Source: an uncultured Francisellaceae bacterium (GTDB taxonomy: Bacteria > Pseudomonadota > Gammaproteobacteria > UBA6186 > Azoamicaceae). Taken from it: a stretch of 64,000 nucleotides of DNA. A program made the position numbers and the translations under genes. The notes under the pieces are model-generated. The model had not been told where the DNA came from, ran no database searches, and worked only from the letters and a program-made list of their open reading frames with translations. The stretch is from NCBI GenBank assembly GCA_945956915.1, contig CAMFJH010000003.1, forward strand, positions 1-64,000, given 5' to 3'. Position 1 is the stretch's first letter, and each line of letters opens with the position of its first letter. This document shows, one piece after another, positions 1 through 9,200 of this stretch.

Positions 1-118
1 GAAATGCCTCCTGAATTAGTACTAGGAAGTCCTTGAATTAAGCGCCAGCGACTAGTTAGCCTAAGTTTGATCTAGAATGTAACTTATAAATAGAGATATG
101 CTTTCTTTCAATTCCAGT

Positions 119-147
119 TTGCCAAGTGATTCCTCAGTCGGTATCCT
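119..147 (+). promoter_or_regulatory. Possible sigma-70 promoter of the leucine dehydrogenase operon
   Basis: TTGCCA at 119-124 and TATCCT at 142-147 are separated by 17 bases, and the operon start codon lies about 30 bases downstream. The rest of 1-174 shows no convincing gene. The -10 box is imperfect, so this is a weak call. Confidence 0.3.
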
Positions 148-177
148 GCTAGTATAGGATTCATTAGGAGTCGATTG

Positions 178-1239
178 ATGGAATACGATATTTTAGATTA
201 TGCTGCAGCTATGGAATGCCATGAGCTACATATGAGGGCCGATGAAGAAACCGGCTTAAAGGCAATTATTGCAATCCACAGTACAAAATTAGGCCCAGCC
301 CTGGGTGGCTGTAGATGTATAGAATATCCCTCTACTCAAGAAGCCGCTATCGATGCCATACGTTTAGCTCAGGGCATGACTTATAAAGCAGCTATGTCTA
401 ATCTACGGTTAGGTGGCGGTAAAGCGGTATTATTAAAACCGAAAGTGATACCCAATAAGGTTGCTTATTTTAAGGCGGTAGGTCGTTTTGTAGATAGTTT
501 GAATGGACGCTATATCACCGCAGTAGACAGTGGCACTTCTATCGAAGATATGGATATTATTGCCACAGAAACCCAGCATGTCACAACGACTACCAAGGCT
601 GCCTTTTCTATAGCTGATCCTTCTTCTTTAACTGGGTTTGGTGTCTTAAAAGGTATAGAAGCCGCCGTAAAGCATAAATTAAACAAAGACACGCTTAAGG
701 GTCTTCATGTGAGTATTCAAGGCTTAGGGCATGCAGGTTACAGTTTGGCAAAACAATTGTATGAAGCCGGCGCAAGATTGTCGGTATACGATATCAATGC
801 CAGTTTGCTTGAGCGTGCTAAAACGGAATTAGAAGCGACTCTTATGCCGAATTTAGAATCCTTATTAACCTTAGAATGTGATGTGTTTGCCCCCAGTGCC
901 TTAGGCGCTATTTTAAATGATCAAACCATTCCGCATTTACAAACACCTATTGTTGCAGGATGTGCCAATAACCAATTACAAGATCCTTCTGATGGTGAAG
1001 CATTAATGCGCCGTGGTATATTGTATGCACCCGATTATGTGATTAATGCGGGCGGATTGATTTATGTGGCAGCGCAATATAATCATATTACAGAAGCTGA
1101 AGCCTATAAAAAAATAGCATCCATTTATGATACGTCTATGTATATTTTTAAGCGTGCTGATAAAGAAAAACGCCCTACCAATGACGTGGCCGATCTAATT
1201 GCTAAAGAACGCTTAAAAAATATAGGAGTTCTAGCGTGA
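178..1239 (+). CDS. ldh: Leucine dehydrogenase (Glu/Leu/Phe/Val dehydrogenase family)
   Basis: NAD-dependent oxidative deamination of leucine, valine or isoleucine to the 2-oxo acid in the cytosol. The N-terminal dimerisation domain holds the family motif GPALGGCR and the catalytic lysine region LRLGGGKAVLL (about residues 75-87). The C-terminal Rossmann domain begins near 180 with GLGHAGYSLA. Length (353 aa) is normal for leucine dehydrogenases. I chose ATG 178 over the in-frame TTG at 175 because AGGAG at 166-170 is well placed for it. The stop overlaps the GTG of the next gene. With the adjacent E1/E2 genes it could feed branched-chain or pyruvate-derived 2-oxo acids into an acyl-CoA-forming complex. 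Confidence 0.9.
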   Translation: MEYDILDYAAAMECHELHMRADEETGLKAIIAIHSTKLGPALGGCRCIEYPSTQEAAIDAIRLAQGMTYKAAMSNLRLGGGKAVLLKPKVIPNKVAYFKAVGRFVDSLNGRYITAVDSGTSIEDMDIIATETQHVTTTTKAAFSIADPSSLTGFGVLKGIEAAVKHKLNKDTLKGLHVSIQGLGHAGYSLAKQLYEAGARLSVYDINASLLERAKTELEATLMPNLESLLTLECDVFAPSALGAILNDQTIPHLQTPIVAGCANNQLQDPSDGEALMRRGILYAPDYVINAGGLIYVAAQYNHITEAEAYKKIASIYDTSMYIFKRADKEKRPTNDVADLIAKERLKNIGVLA

Positions 1240-2354
1240 TATCCTCAAATTTTACCGCAGGTGGCTTAAAAACAGTTGCACAGTTTAGCATTGGATACAC
1301 ACAATTTTTAGATGCTGAAGGAAAAGTGGTTCAAACGCTGTCTGCTTTTGCAGAAGATGCACAATATTTGAAAAAATTGTACACCATGCTTATTCGTACT
1401 CGCATTTTCGATGCCAAAGCCATTGCCTTGCAGCGTACGGGTAAATTGGGTACCTATCCTTCAACCTTGGGACAAGAAGCCATTGGTGTGGGTGTTGGCG
1501 CAGCCATGCTGGCTCAGGATGTGTTTTGCCCCTATTATCGTGATGTAGGAGCCCAATTGTGGCGTGGTGTAAAGATGTCTGAAATTTTGCTGTATTGGGG
1601 GGGAGACGAACGTGGGAGCGCTTTTTCTAATCCTGTGGTTAAAGAAGATTTACCCTTGTGCGTGCCGATTGCCTCTCAAACTTTACATGCAGTTGGGATT
1701 GCAACAGCGATGAAACTGCGTAAAGAAGCACGTGTAACACTGACCACTTTAGGAGATGGCGGTACTTCAAGAGGCGATTTTTATGAAGCCCTTAATTTAG
1801 CCGGTGTGTGGAATCTACCTATTGTATTTGTTATCAACAATAATCAATGGGCTATTTCTGTGCCAAGAACAGAACAATCAGGGGCCCAAACCTTGGCACA
1901 AAAGGGTATTGCTGGCGGGATATTTAGCGAACAAGTCGATGGAAATGATGTGATTGCGGTTCGTTATGCAGTAGGCGAAGCAGTGGAACGTGCACGCCAG
2001 GGAAAAGGTCCCAGTGTGATTGAGGCCCTTACTTATAGAATGGGCGATCATACCACGGCCGATGATGCTAAACGCTATAGACCCCTTGTTGAAGTAGAAG
2101 GACATCAAAAACAAGACCCGATTGAACGATTAAAAAAATATTTAATGTCCAAAGGAGAATGGGATCAAAGCCAAGATGAGCGCCTGCAAGAACAGATGAG
2201 CGCTGAAGTCTTAAAAGCTGTTGAAGAATACACAAGCATTTCAAAAGTCCCTCGGGAATCTTTATTCGATTATCTGTATGCACAGTTACCACAGGCGTTA
2301 TATGATCAAAAAGAAGAATTGTTAGGCTTAGCAGAAGGATCCAAACATGGTTGA
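1236..2354 (+). CDS. pdhA: Pyruvate (2-oxo acid) dehydrogenase E1 component, alpha subunit
   Basis: Thiamine-diphosphate-dependent decarboxylating subunit of a 2-oxo acid dehydrogenase complex of the alpha2beta2 type. The ThDP/Mg motif runs from GDG at residues 173-175 to INNNQWAIS near 200-208. The family hallmark YRDVGAQLWRG lies near 101-111. Translation starts at GTG 1236, overlapping the ldh stop, with AGGAG at 1224-1228. The 3' end overlaps pdhB by 8 bases, so the genes are translationally coupled. Sequence alone does not separate a pyruvate from a branched-chain 2-oxo acid substrate, and the leucine dehydrogenase neighbour keeps the second option open. Confidence 0.88.
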   Translation: MISSNFTAGGLKTVAQFSIGYTQFLDAEGKVVQTLSAFAEDAQYLKKLYTMLIRTRIFDAKAIALQRTGKLGTYPSTLGQEAIGVGVGAAMLAQDVFCPYYRDVGAQLWRGVKMSEILLYWGGDERGSAFSNPVVKEDLPLCVPIASQTLHAVGIATAMKLRKEARVTLTTLGDGGTSRGDFYEALNLAGVWNLPIVFVINNNQWAISVPRTEQSGAQTLAQKGIAGGIFSEQVDGNDVIAVRYAVGEAVERARQGKGPSVIEALTYRMGDHTTADDAKRYRPLVEVEGHQKQDPIERLKKYLMSKGEWDQSQDERLQEQMSAEVLKAVEEYTSISKVPRESLFDYLYAQLPQALYDQKEELLGLAEGSKHG

Positions 2355-3345
2355 AACAACAATCAATGCTCCGATAACCTTAATAGAAGCTGTTACACAA
2401 GCTTTAAGCTATGAAATGAAGGCAGATCCGGAAGTCATAATACTGGGTGAAGATGTGGGTAAAAATGGGGGCGTTTTTAGAGCCACCCAAGGTTTACAAG
2501 CGCGTTTTGGGATAGATAGAGTCTTAGATACACCTTTAGCTGAAAATATGTTAGTAGGCATGGGTATCGGCATGGCCACCCAAGGATTAAAGCCCATCGT
2601 AGAAATTCAGTTTATGGGCTTTATTTATTCGGGCATGGATCAAATCATCAGCCATGCTTCCAGAATGCGTAACAGAACACGTGGACGTTTAAGTTGCCCA
2701 ATGGTAATACGTACCCCTTATGGGGCCGGTATTCATCCTCCTGAACATCATTCAGAAAGTACCGAAGCCTTGTTTGCACACATCCCGGGGATTCGAGTTG
2801 TGATACCATCTACCCCTGCCCGTGCTTATGGTTTATTATTAGCCGCCATTCGCAATCCGGATCCTATATTGTTTTTAGAACCCACACGTTTATATCGTTT
2901 AATGAAACAAGCCGTGCCGGATACCGGCGAAGCATTGCCTTTGGATTTGTGTTTTGTTTCAAGAGAAGGGCAGGATTTAAGCTTAATCAGCTGGGGTGCT
3001 ATGATGCATGAAACACTGCAAGCCGCAGAGCAATTAGCCTTAGCGGGAATAGAAGCGGAAGTGATAGATGTGGCGACTATTAAGCCTTTAGATATCGATA
3101 CCATTTTAGCCTCTGTGGAAAAAACAGGGCGTTGTGTGATTGTGCAAGAAGCCACTAAAAGTTTTGGTGTGGGGGCTGAAATTGCAGCACAAATAGCAGA
3201 AAAAGGATTAATGTCACTCTTGGCACCCATCGAAAGGATCGGGGCTTATGATATGATTGTGCCATTATATAAAATGGAAGAATATTATTTACCAACGGTT
3301 AATCGTATCTTGGATGCGGCACATAGAGTGATGGAGTTTGCATAA
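2347..3345 (+). CDS. pdhB: Pyruvate (2-oxo acid) dehydrogenase E1 component, beta subunit
   Basis: Partner of the upstream E1 alpha subunit. Hallmarks are LGEDVGKNGGVFRAT near residues 33-47, the DTPLAENMLVGMGIGMA segment and IQFMGFIYSGMDQI. The C-terminal transketolase-like domain has VIDVATIKPLD and GRCVIVQEA. The 332-aa length is normal. ATG 2347 lies inside the end of pdhA, and its TAA is directly abutted by the ATG of the E2 gene, which indicates one transcript with coupled translation. Confidence 0.9.
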   Translation: MVETTINAPITLIEAVTQALSYEMKADPEVIILGEDVGKNGGVFRATQGLQARFGIDRVLDTPLAENMLVGMGIGMATQGLKPIVEIQFMGFIYSGMDQIISHASRMRNRTRGRLSCPMVIRTPYGAGIHPPEHHSESTEALFAHIPGIRVVIPSTPARAYGLLLAAIRNPDPILFLEPTRLYRLMKQAVPDTGEALPLDLCFVSREGQDLSLISWGAMMHETLQAAEQLALAGIEAEVIDVATIKPLDIDTILASVEKTGRCVIVQEATKSFGVGAEIAAQIAEKGLMSLLAPIERIGAYDMIVPLYKMEEYYLPTVNRILDAAHRVMEFA

Positions 3346-4449
3346 ATGGAAATCTTTAAATTACCCGATTTAGGAGAAGGATTACCCGATGCAGAAATTG
3401 TTGCATGGCATGTTACAGAAGGTACTGAAGTTAAAACCGATCAAAGTTTAGTATCGATGGAAACTGCAAAAGCTGTGGTGGAAGTGCCTTCACCGGTTTG
3501 TGGGCGTATTTTAAAATTATATGGTAAGCCCGGTGATGTTATCAAAACGGGAGAAGCTTTAGTAGAATATGAAACAACTTCTAATACGCGTTCTGATACT
3601 GGAACGGTGGCTGGAACATTGCAAACTTCCGATAAAATAGTGATAGAGCCTTTAACAACAATAAAGACTCAAAGCGGGCAAGCACTGAAAGCAACACCTG
3701 CTGTAAGAGCATTAGCACAGCGTTTAAAAGTAGATTTATCAAAAATCATCCCAACAGCTGCCAATCAGACTATCAGTTTACAAGATGTACAGCAGTATGC
3801 GGCTCAGCATAAAAATGCAGGGGATTATACGCCTTTAACCGGTGTGCGCAAAGTTATGGCACAGGCGATGACAGAAGCTCATAAAAATGTGGTACCCATT
3901 ACCGTGGTAGACGATGCTTATTTGTTAGGTTGGGATCCAAAAACGGATATTTCGGTTCGTATTATTCAAGCGCTGATCAGAGCCTGTCAGCAAGAACCTG
4001 CTTTAAATGCCTGGTACGATGGGACAAGCTTAAGTCGACAATTACTCTCGGAAGTGCATGTAGGCCTAGCCATGGATTCGGCAGATGGCTTATTCGTGCC
4101 TGTTATTCATCATGCACACACTTTAAATGCAGAGCAATTAAGAGAAAAGATCGACTATTATAAAAAACAAGCCAATGCACGCTCATTTAAGCCTGAAGAA
4201 TTTCAAGGTGCTTCTATCATTTTATCGAATTTTGGAAAATTTGTAGGACGTTATGCCAATCCGATTGTGATGCCTCCGATGGTGGCGATTGTAGGTACAG
4301 GCAGTATAAGGCAAGAAGTGATCGCGATCAATAATACGCCCACAGTAGCTGCAGTATTGCCCTTATCGCTCAGTGTTGATCATCGAGCTGTAACAGGAGG
4401 TGAGGCTACTCGATTTTTAGCTGCCATGTTGGAGGCTCTAAAGCAATAA
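3346..4449 (+). CDS. pdhC: Dihydrolipoamide acyltransferase (E2) of a 2-oxo acid dehydrogenase complex
   Basis: Acyl carrier and acyltransferase core of the complex. An N-terminal lipoyl domain (about 1-76) has the lipoyl-lysine motif METAKAVVEV with K42. A peripheral-subunit-binding domain follows (KATPAVRALAQRL, about 122-150), then the CAT catalytic domain from about 165. At 367 aa it is a short, single-lipoyl E2. The active-site motif is DHRAVTGG with H346; the Asp of the classical DHRxxDG motif is Thr at 350. No E3 (lpd) gene lies in this operon. Alternatives: E2 of pyruvate or of branched-chain 2-oxo acid dehydrogenase. Confidence 0.85.
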   Translation: MEIFKLPDLGEGLPDAEIVAWHVTEGTEVKTDQSLVSMETAKAVVEVPSPVCGRILKLYGKPGDVIKTGEALVEYETTSNTRSDTGTVAGTLQTSDKIVIEPLTTIKTQSGQALKATPAVRALAQRLKVDLSKIIPTAANQTISLQDVQQYAAQHKNAGDYTPLTGVRKVMAQAMTEAHKNVVPITVVDDAYLLGWDPKTDISVRIIQALIRACQQEPALNAWYDGTSLSRQLLSEVHVGLAMDSADGLFVPVIHHAHTLNAEQLREKIDYYKKQANARSFKPEEFQGASIILSNFGKFVGRYANPIVMPPMVAIVGTGSIRQEVIAINNTPTVAAVLPLSLSVDHRAVTGGEATRFLAAMLEALKQ

Positions 4450-4450
4450 T

Positions 4451-5380
4451 ATGAAAGTATTATCAATTAAAAATTTAAACAAGACTTACCCTAATGGTGT
4501 TGTGGCTGTTAAGGGACTCGATTTAGAAGTTGAACAAGGGGATTTTTTTGCGCTATTAGGCCCAAATGGTGCCGGCAAAACCACAACGATTGGCATTATC
4601 AGTTCCTTGATCAATAAAACAAGCGGACGAGTATCGATTTTGGGCTACGATTTAGATACCCATTCTGAAATAGCTAAAACCCATATTGGGCTAGTCGCTC
4701 AAGAATTTAATTTTGGGATGTTTGAAAAAGTATTAGACATTGTAGTTAACCAAGCAGGCTATTACGGAATCCTCAAATCAACTGCTTTAGAGCGTGCTGA
4801 GTTTTATTTGAAAAAATTGGGTTTATGGGAAAAAATAAATCATATTTCACGTAGTTTGTCAGGGGGCTTAAAGCGACGATTGATGATTGCACGAGCCTTG
4901 GTGCATGAGCCCAATATTTTAATCTTAGATGAACCCACAGCCGGCGTAGACATTGAATTGCGTCGTTCTATGTGGACTTTTTTAAAAGAAATCAATGAAA
5001 AAGGCACAACTATTATTTTGACCACACATTATTTAGAAGAAGCAGAATCTTTGTGTAAGCGCATAGCCATTATAGATAAAGGTGAGATTAAAGAAAATAC
5101 CACGGTCAAAGAACTGTTATCTCGTCTTAAAACAGAGTCCATTATTGTGGATCTTAAAGCACCTTTAAGCAGCCCACCCCAAATAGAGGACTGTGATACA
5201 GAATGCATAGACGATACTACTTTAGAAATTACTTTTCCTAAAAAATACAGTTTGAATGATATTTTTTCGGCATTGGATAAACACAATATTCAAGTGCTTA
5301 GTATGCGTAATAAGGCTAACCGTCTAGAACAATTGTTTTTTAATTTGATACAAGAAAATAGGATCACCAAAGAGTTATAA
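4451..5380 (+). CDS. yadG: ABC-2 type transporter, ATP-binding protein (YadG-like)
   Basis: Cytoplasmic ATPase of a two-gene ABC-2 exporter. Walker A is GPNGAGKTT (near residues 38-46), the ABC signature is LSGGLKRRL, and Walker B is ILILDEPTAGVD followed by the H-loop TTHYLEEAE. The length of 309 aa matches E. coli YadG, and the next gene is YadH-like, one base after the stop. It starts one base after the E2 stop, so it may be co-transcribed with the dehydrogenase operon. The substrate is not evident from sequence. Confidence 0.85.
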   Translation: MKVLSIKNLNKTYPNGVVAVKGLDLEVEQGDFFALLGPNGAGKTTTIGIISSLINKTSGRVSILGYDLDTHSEIAKTHIGLVAQEFNFGMFEKVLDIVVNQAGYYGILKSTALERAEFYLKKLGLWEKINHISRSLSGGLKRRLMIARALVHEPNILILDEPTAGVDIELRRSMWTFLKEINEKGTTIILTTHYLEEAESLCKRIAIIDKGEIKENTTVKELLSRLKTESIIVDLKAPLSSPPQIEDCDTECIDDTTLEITFPKKYSLNDIFSALDKHNIQVLSMRNKANRLEQLFFNLIQENRITKEL

Positions 5381-5381
5381 A

Positions 5382-6158
5382 ATGTTTAGAATTAAAGAAA
5401 ACGCCATTGCTTTGTATACCATTGTCCAGAAAGAAATAACACGTTTTTTAAGAATTTGGACTCAAACCCTATTGCCTTCAGTGATCAGCATATCGCTGTA
5501 TTTTGTAATTTTTGGTAATTTGATCGGGCCTAAAATTGGTACCATGGAAGGTTATACTTACATGGAATACTTAGTGCCTGGTTTAATCATGATGTCTATT
5601 ATTACCAATGCCTATGCCAATGTCGTGGCTTCATTTTTTGGTGCAAAATTTCAACGGAATATCGAAGAAATGCTCATCTCACCCATGTGGCCCTCAACGA
5701 TTTTATGGGGGTTTGTACTGGGGGGAATGGCAAGAGGGGTTTGTATTGGTTTATTGGTAACAATCGTTTCTTTGTTTTTTACAAGCCTCAAAATAGAGCA
5801 TCTTGGTTTAACTGTATTGGTTACTTTTTTAACTGCCAGTTTATTTTCTATGGCGGGTTTATTAAATGGAATCTTTGCTAAAAAGTTTGATGATATTAAC
5901 ATCGTACCTACCTTTATCTTAACGCCTTTAACCTATTTAGGCGGCGTTTTTTATTCTGTAAACATGTTATCGCCTTTTTGGCAAGATTTAACGCGTCTGA
6001 ATCCTATTTTTTACATGGTCAATGCTTTTCGTTATGGCATGTTAGGCCAATCGGATGTTTCTATCAAACAAGCCCTTTTAGTTATCATCGCCTTCACAAT
6101 TGCAACTTATATTCTCACAATCCTACTATTAAAAAAAGGTGTAGGGACTAGAGGGTAG
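5382..6158 (+). CDS. yadH: ABC-2 type transporter, permease (YadH-like)
   Basis: Inner-membrane permease partner of the upstream ATPase, about six transmembrane segments. Recognisable ABC-2 features are the EYLVPGLIMMSIITNAYAN segment, FQRNIEEMLISP and the conserved TYLGGVFYSVNMLSP loop. The 258-aa length matches E. coli YadH. One base separates it from the ATPase gene. The following 120 bases to the next start hold no gene I can support. Confidence 0.85.
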   Translation: MFRIKENAIALYTIVQKEITRFLRIWTQTLLPSVISISLYFVIFGNLIGPKIGTMEGYTYMEYLVPGLIMMSIITNAYANVVASFFGAKFQRNIEEMLISPMWPSTILWGFVLGGMARGVCIGLLVTIVSLFFTSLKIEHLGLTVLVTFLTASLFSMAGLLNGIFAKKFDDINIVPTFILTPLTYLGGVFYSVNMLSPFWQDLTRLNPIFYMVNAFRYGMLGQSDVSIKQALLVIIAFTIATYILTILLLKKGVGTRG

Positions 6159-6278
6159 TTTTTCCCAAAAGATCATTAAAGCTTGTACATACACCTTTAC
6201 ATTAAGGAACTTATGCCACCTCAATAGGTCTATCCCATATGCATGAGATTTGCAGCAATATGATAATGGGAGTAAGAC

Positions 6279-9200
6279 ATGTCGATTGTAGAAATCCTCA
6301 ATCCTGGTGAAAATGAAGAAAGTAAAAAAATCCAAGAATTATTTGGGGTAGATGCATATCCCAGCGCTGTTAGAGAACGTGGTCTTTCATTTATTAAAGG
6401 GGCACTATTGATACTCGAAAATGCCCGGTTATCTGCTACTGAATTATATGCTTATCAAAAAGAATTGGAAAATATAAGCGTTAATTGGCTGTCTATAGCT
6501 GCTAGTGAATATGATAAAGAATCGATCTTAGCCTTAAAGAAAGTACTCAATAAAAAAGTAGAAGGGTGGGTGCCAGAATTACAACAGGCTTCAGGATTAT
6601 CTAAGAAAGCTAGAGAAAAAATTAAAAAAAACCTTAAGAATGCTCTTTACCATGCGGAAAATCATGTAAATTGGAAAGAAAGAGAACCAATCAGTTCTGT
6701 CATTTTTAGTGAAAACGGAAAATCCTATTTAGAGCGCACAGATGAACCTATTATGGATTTAACGCTTGCTCAAACTCAAGAATGGGAAAGCATATTAGGT
6801 CCTGAAAGTAAAAGACCAGCATGGTTTAGAGATTTAGCCGGATGGGAACAAGAATATTTTCGTAAACGAGTAGAGTCTTGGGATAAAACAAAAACCAAAA
6901 ATTTAGGTGAGCATTTAAGTGTTCCACCCACGACGGTAAGAGCGTATCCGGGTGCAAGAAATGCTTATAAATCTACCTTTAAGATTTATGAAAAACAAGG
7001 AAAAGAATTTGTCTTGGTAAGTACTACTCAAAAAATTAGATCAGGGCACGTAACCCCTCTGGAGATGAAGGATAAAAAAGCTTGTTTGCGTGCAACAAAA
7101 GAAAATATAAAACAATTAATGTTGTTCGATATTCAAAATCAACTTGAAAATGGCATACAAGAAAAAGATGGAACACTTAATGTTTTGATTAACTTGCAAA
7201 CTTTGGTAACGCCCTTTGCACCTCATGAAGATTATAAGATGAACATCATTCGTCGACAAGCGGTAGAAGAATTACAAAACGAATTTAAAGGGAAAAGAGA
7301 ATTTAAAAGATTTTTAGAAGAAAACAATGTTGAAATACCTACTGGTGTTAAACCAAAACTCAGCTTAATTACTTCAAATCATGCAGTTAATCAAGGACGC
7401 TTTTTTGTTAGGAAGCATAGTGAAAACAAGAAAACTTTATCTGTAATAAATAAACGCTTAGAAAAATTGGAAAAAATGCAGGCAGGAGAAATAAGGGATA
7501 AGGGGATTGATTTAGAAAAGGTGCGAAAAGCAAAACAAAAGTATGATCAAATAACACAAACATTTTTCAGCACTCAAAGATGGGGCAATTGGCGAGCTCA
7601 CGGTGTTAATCATAATATAGAGCGAGCTGCCTTAGAGCAAATTATGATTGATGGCTTAGGGGGTATTCGTATAGGCAGCTGTAAAAGTGGAAAGGATAGA
7701 GAGGGTGCAGTCAACATGCATATGGCTGCTATGTTACTCTATTATAAAGAACATAATAATGAGTTTCCTCCTATTCCCAATACTCGTAGGCCTTTTACCG
7801 CTGATGAAGCAAGAAAACGTGAAGAATATGAAGAGATTGTGGCTCGTGTTTTTATTCAAGGTCATGATACTGAAATTGCCAATACAAATTCCCAAGGTGC
7901 ACGGGGCATAAAAGAAGTCGGTGTTTTTTTAGGTAAGAATGTTATTAAGAAAGTTGGGTCGTTTATTGCAAAAAATCTAAGTTCAGAAGCTTTAGAACCA
8001 GAAGAATTAGGCGAAAATGCTGTAAAAACCAGCAACAAGTCTGCAGGTTTAAATAAGGTTTCAGAGCCTTCATTACTTGCTAAAATAAGAGGTAAGGGGG
8101 TAGATGTTGATAAAATTGATAATTTAACTAAAATGTTAGTGCTTAACAAGCTGCCAGATTATAAAGAAAATAGGTTTAAAGCAATTTTAGAACTCTTAGA
8201 ATCATCGAGTGATCAGGGTATTGACTTGACTCAAGAACATATTAATATTTATCTTAAGATTATGAAAGAACATAATTTAGCTATAGAGCCAGCAGTACTT
8301 AGCACACTTATGCATGAATTAGTAAGTTCATTAAAACATTCTCACAGAGTACAGTTGGATGAAAATGATGAAGTAATAGTGGACAATACCCCTACATATA
8401 CCAAGCAAGAAGTGATAAATAAATTAAGAGAAATGCTAGAGGCTGAGCCTGACAAGAAAAAACAAATCTATATGGATTTGTTTCACACATTAGAAGCAAT
8501 TGAAGAAATATTTAGTGAGTTTATCACTTTAAAAATTAATAATGAGTTAGGAGACCCTTTAAGAAAAATAGATTTGGAACGTGAACTGGAAAAAGACAAT
8601 TTGTTATCTGAAAAAATGCAACTGGTTTTATTATTGGCTAAAGCAAGAGGTGGAAAGATTTCAGATGAGGTAATAGCTTCTTACGAAGCAAAATATCCTG
8701 GGTTTGCAGAAAAATATAAAAATCAAAAAACAATAGCAGACATTAAGAGTTTTGAAGATCAACCACAACTAGGAGGGTGGTATAAAGGATTGTCAGAAAC
8801 AATTGAAAAAAATCAAGAGGGTGAGGATGACTTTCTACAAGAATTTGATGAGAGTTTGTTGCTGTTAAGTGCTGATCAAGTTGATTTTGTAAATAATTTA
8901 GAAAAATTTTTTTCACAAACCGTGAGTGAGACAACAGATGGAAAACCTTTAAGTCATCTTAAATCAGTTCCAGGATCTATTGTGTTTTGTGAATTAAAGA
9001 AAACAAATGATAATTATTATAATATTACTTTTCATCCTTGTGGAAATGTAATCAATAATAAAGATTTTATTGAAACATTAATCAAACTTCAAATTCCACC
9101 CTTTGTGTTTGATAAAGATGGTATAAAAGCTACTTTGCGATGCTCTGATGCACAGCTGAAGGAATTAATGAAAGTTTTTAATGAAAGTGAAATAATAAAA

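Noticed and set aside
2826..3230. 134-residue minus-strand frame inside pdhB
   Set aside because: Shadow of the conserved E1 beta gene.
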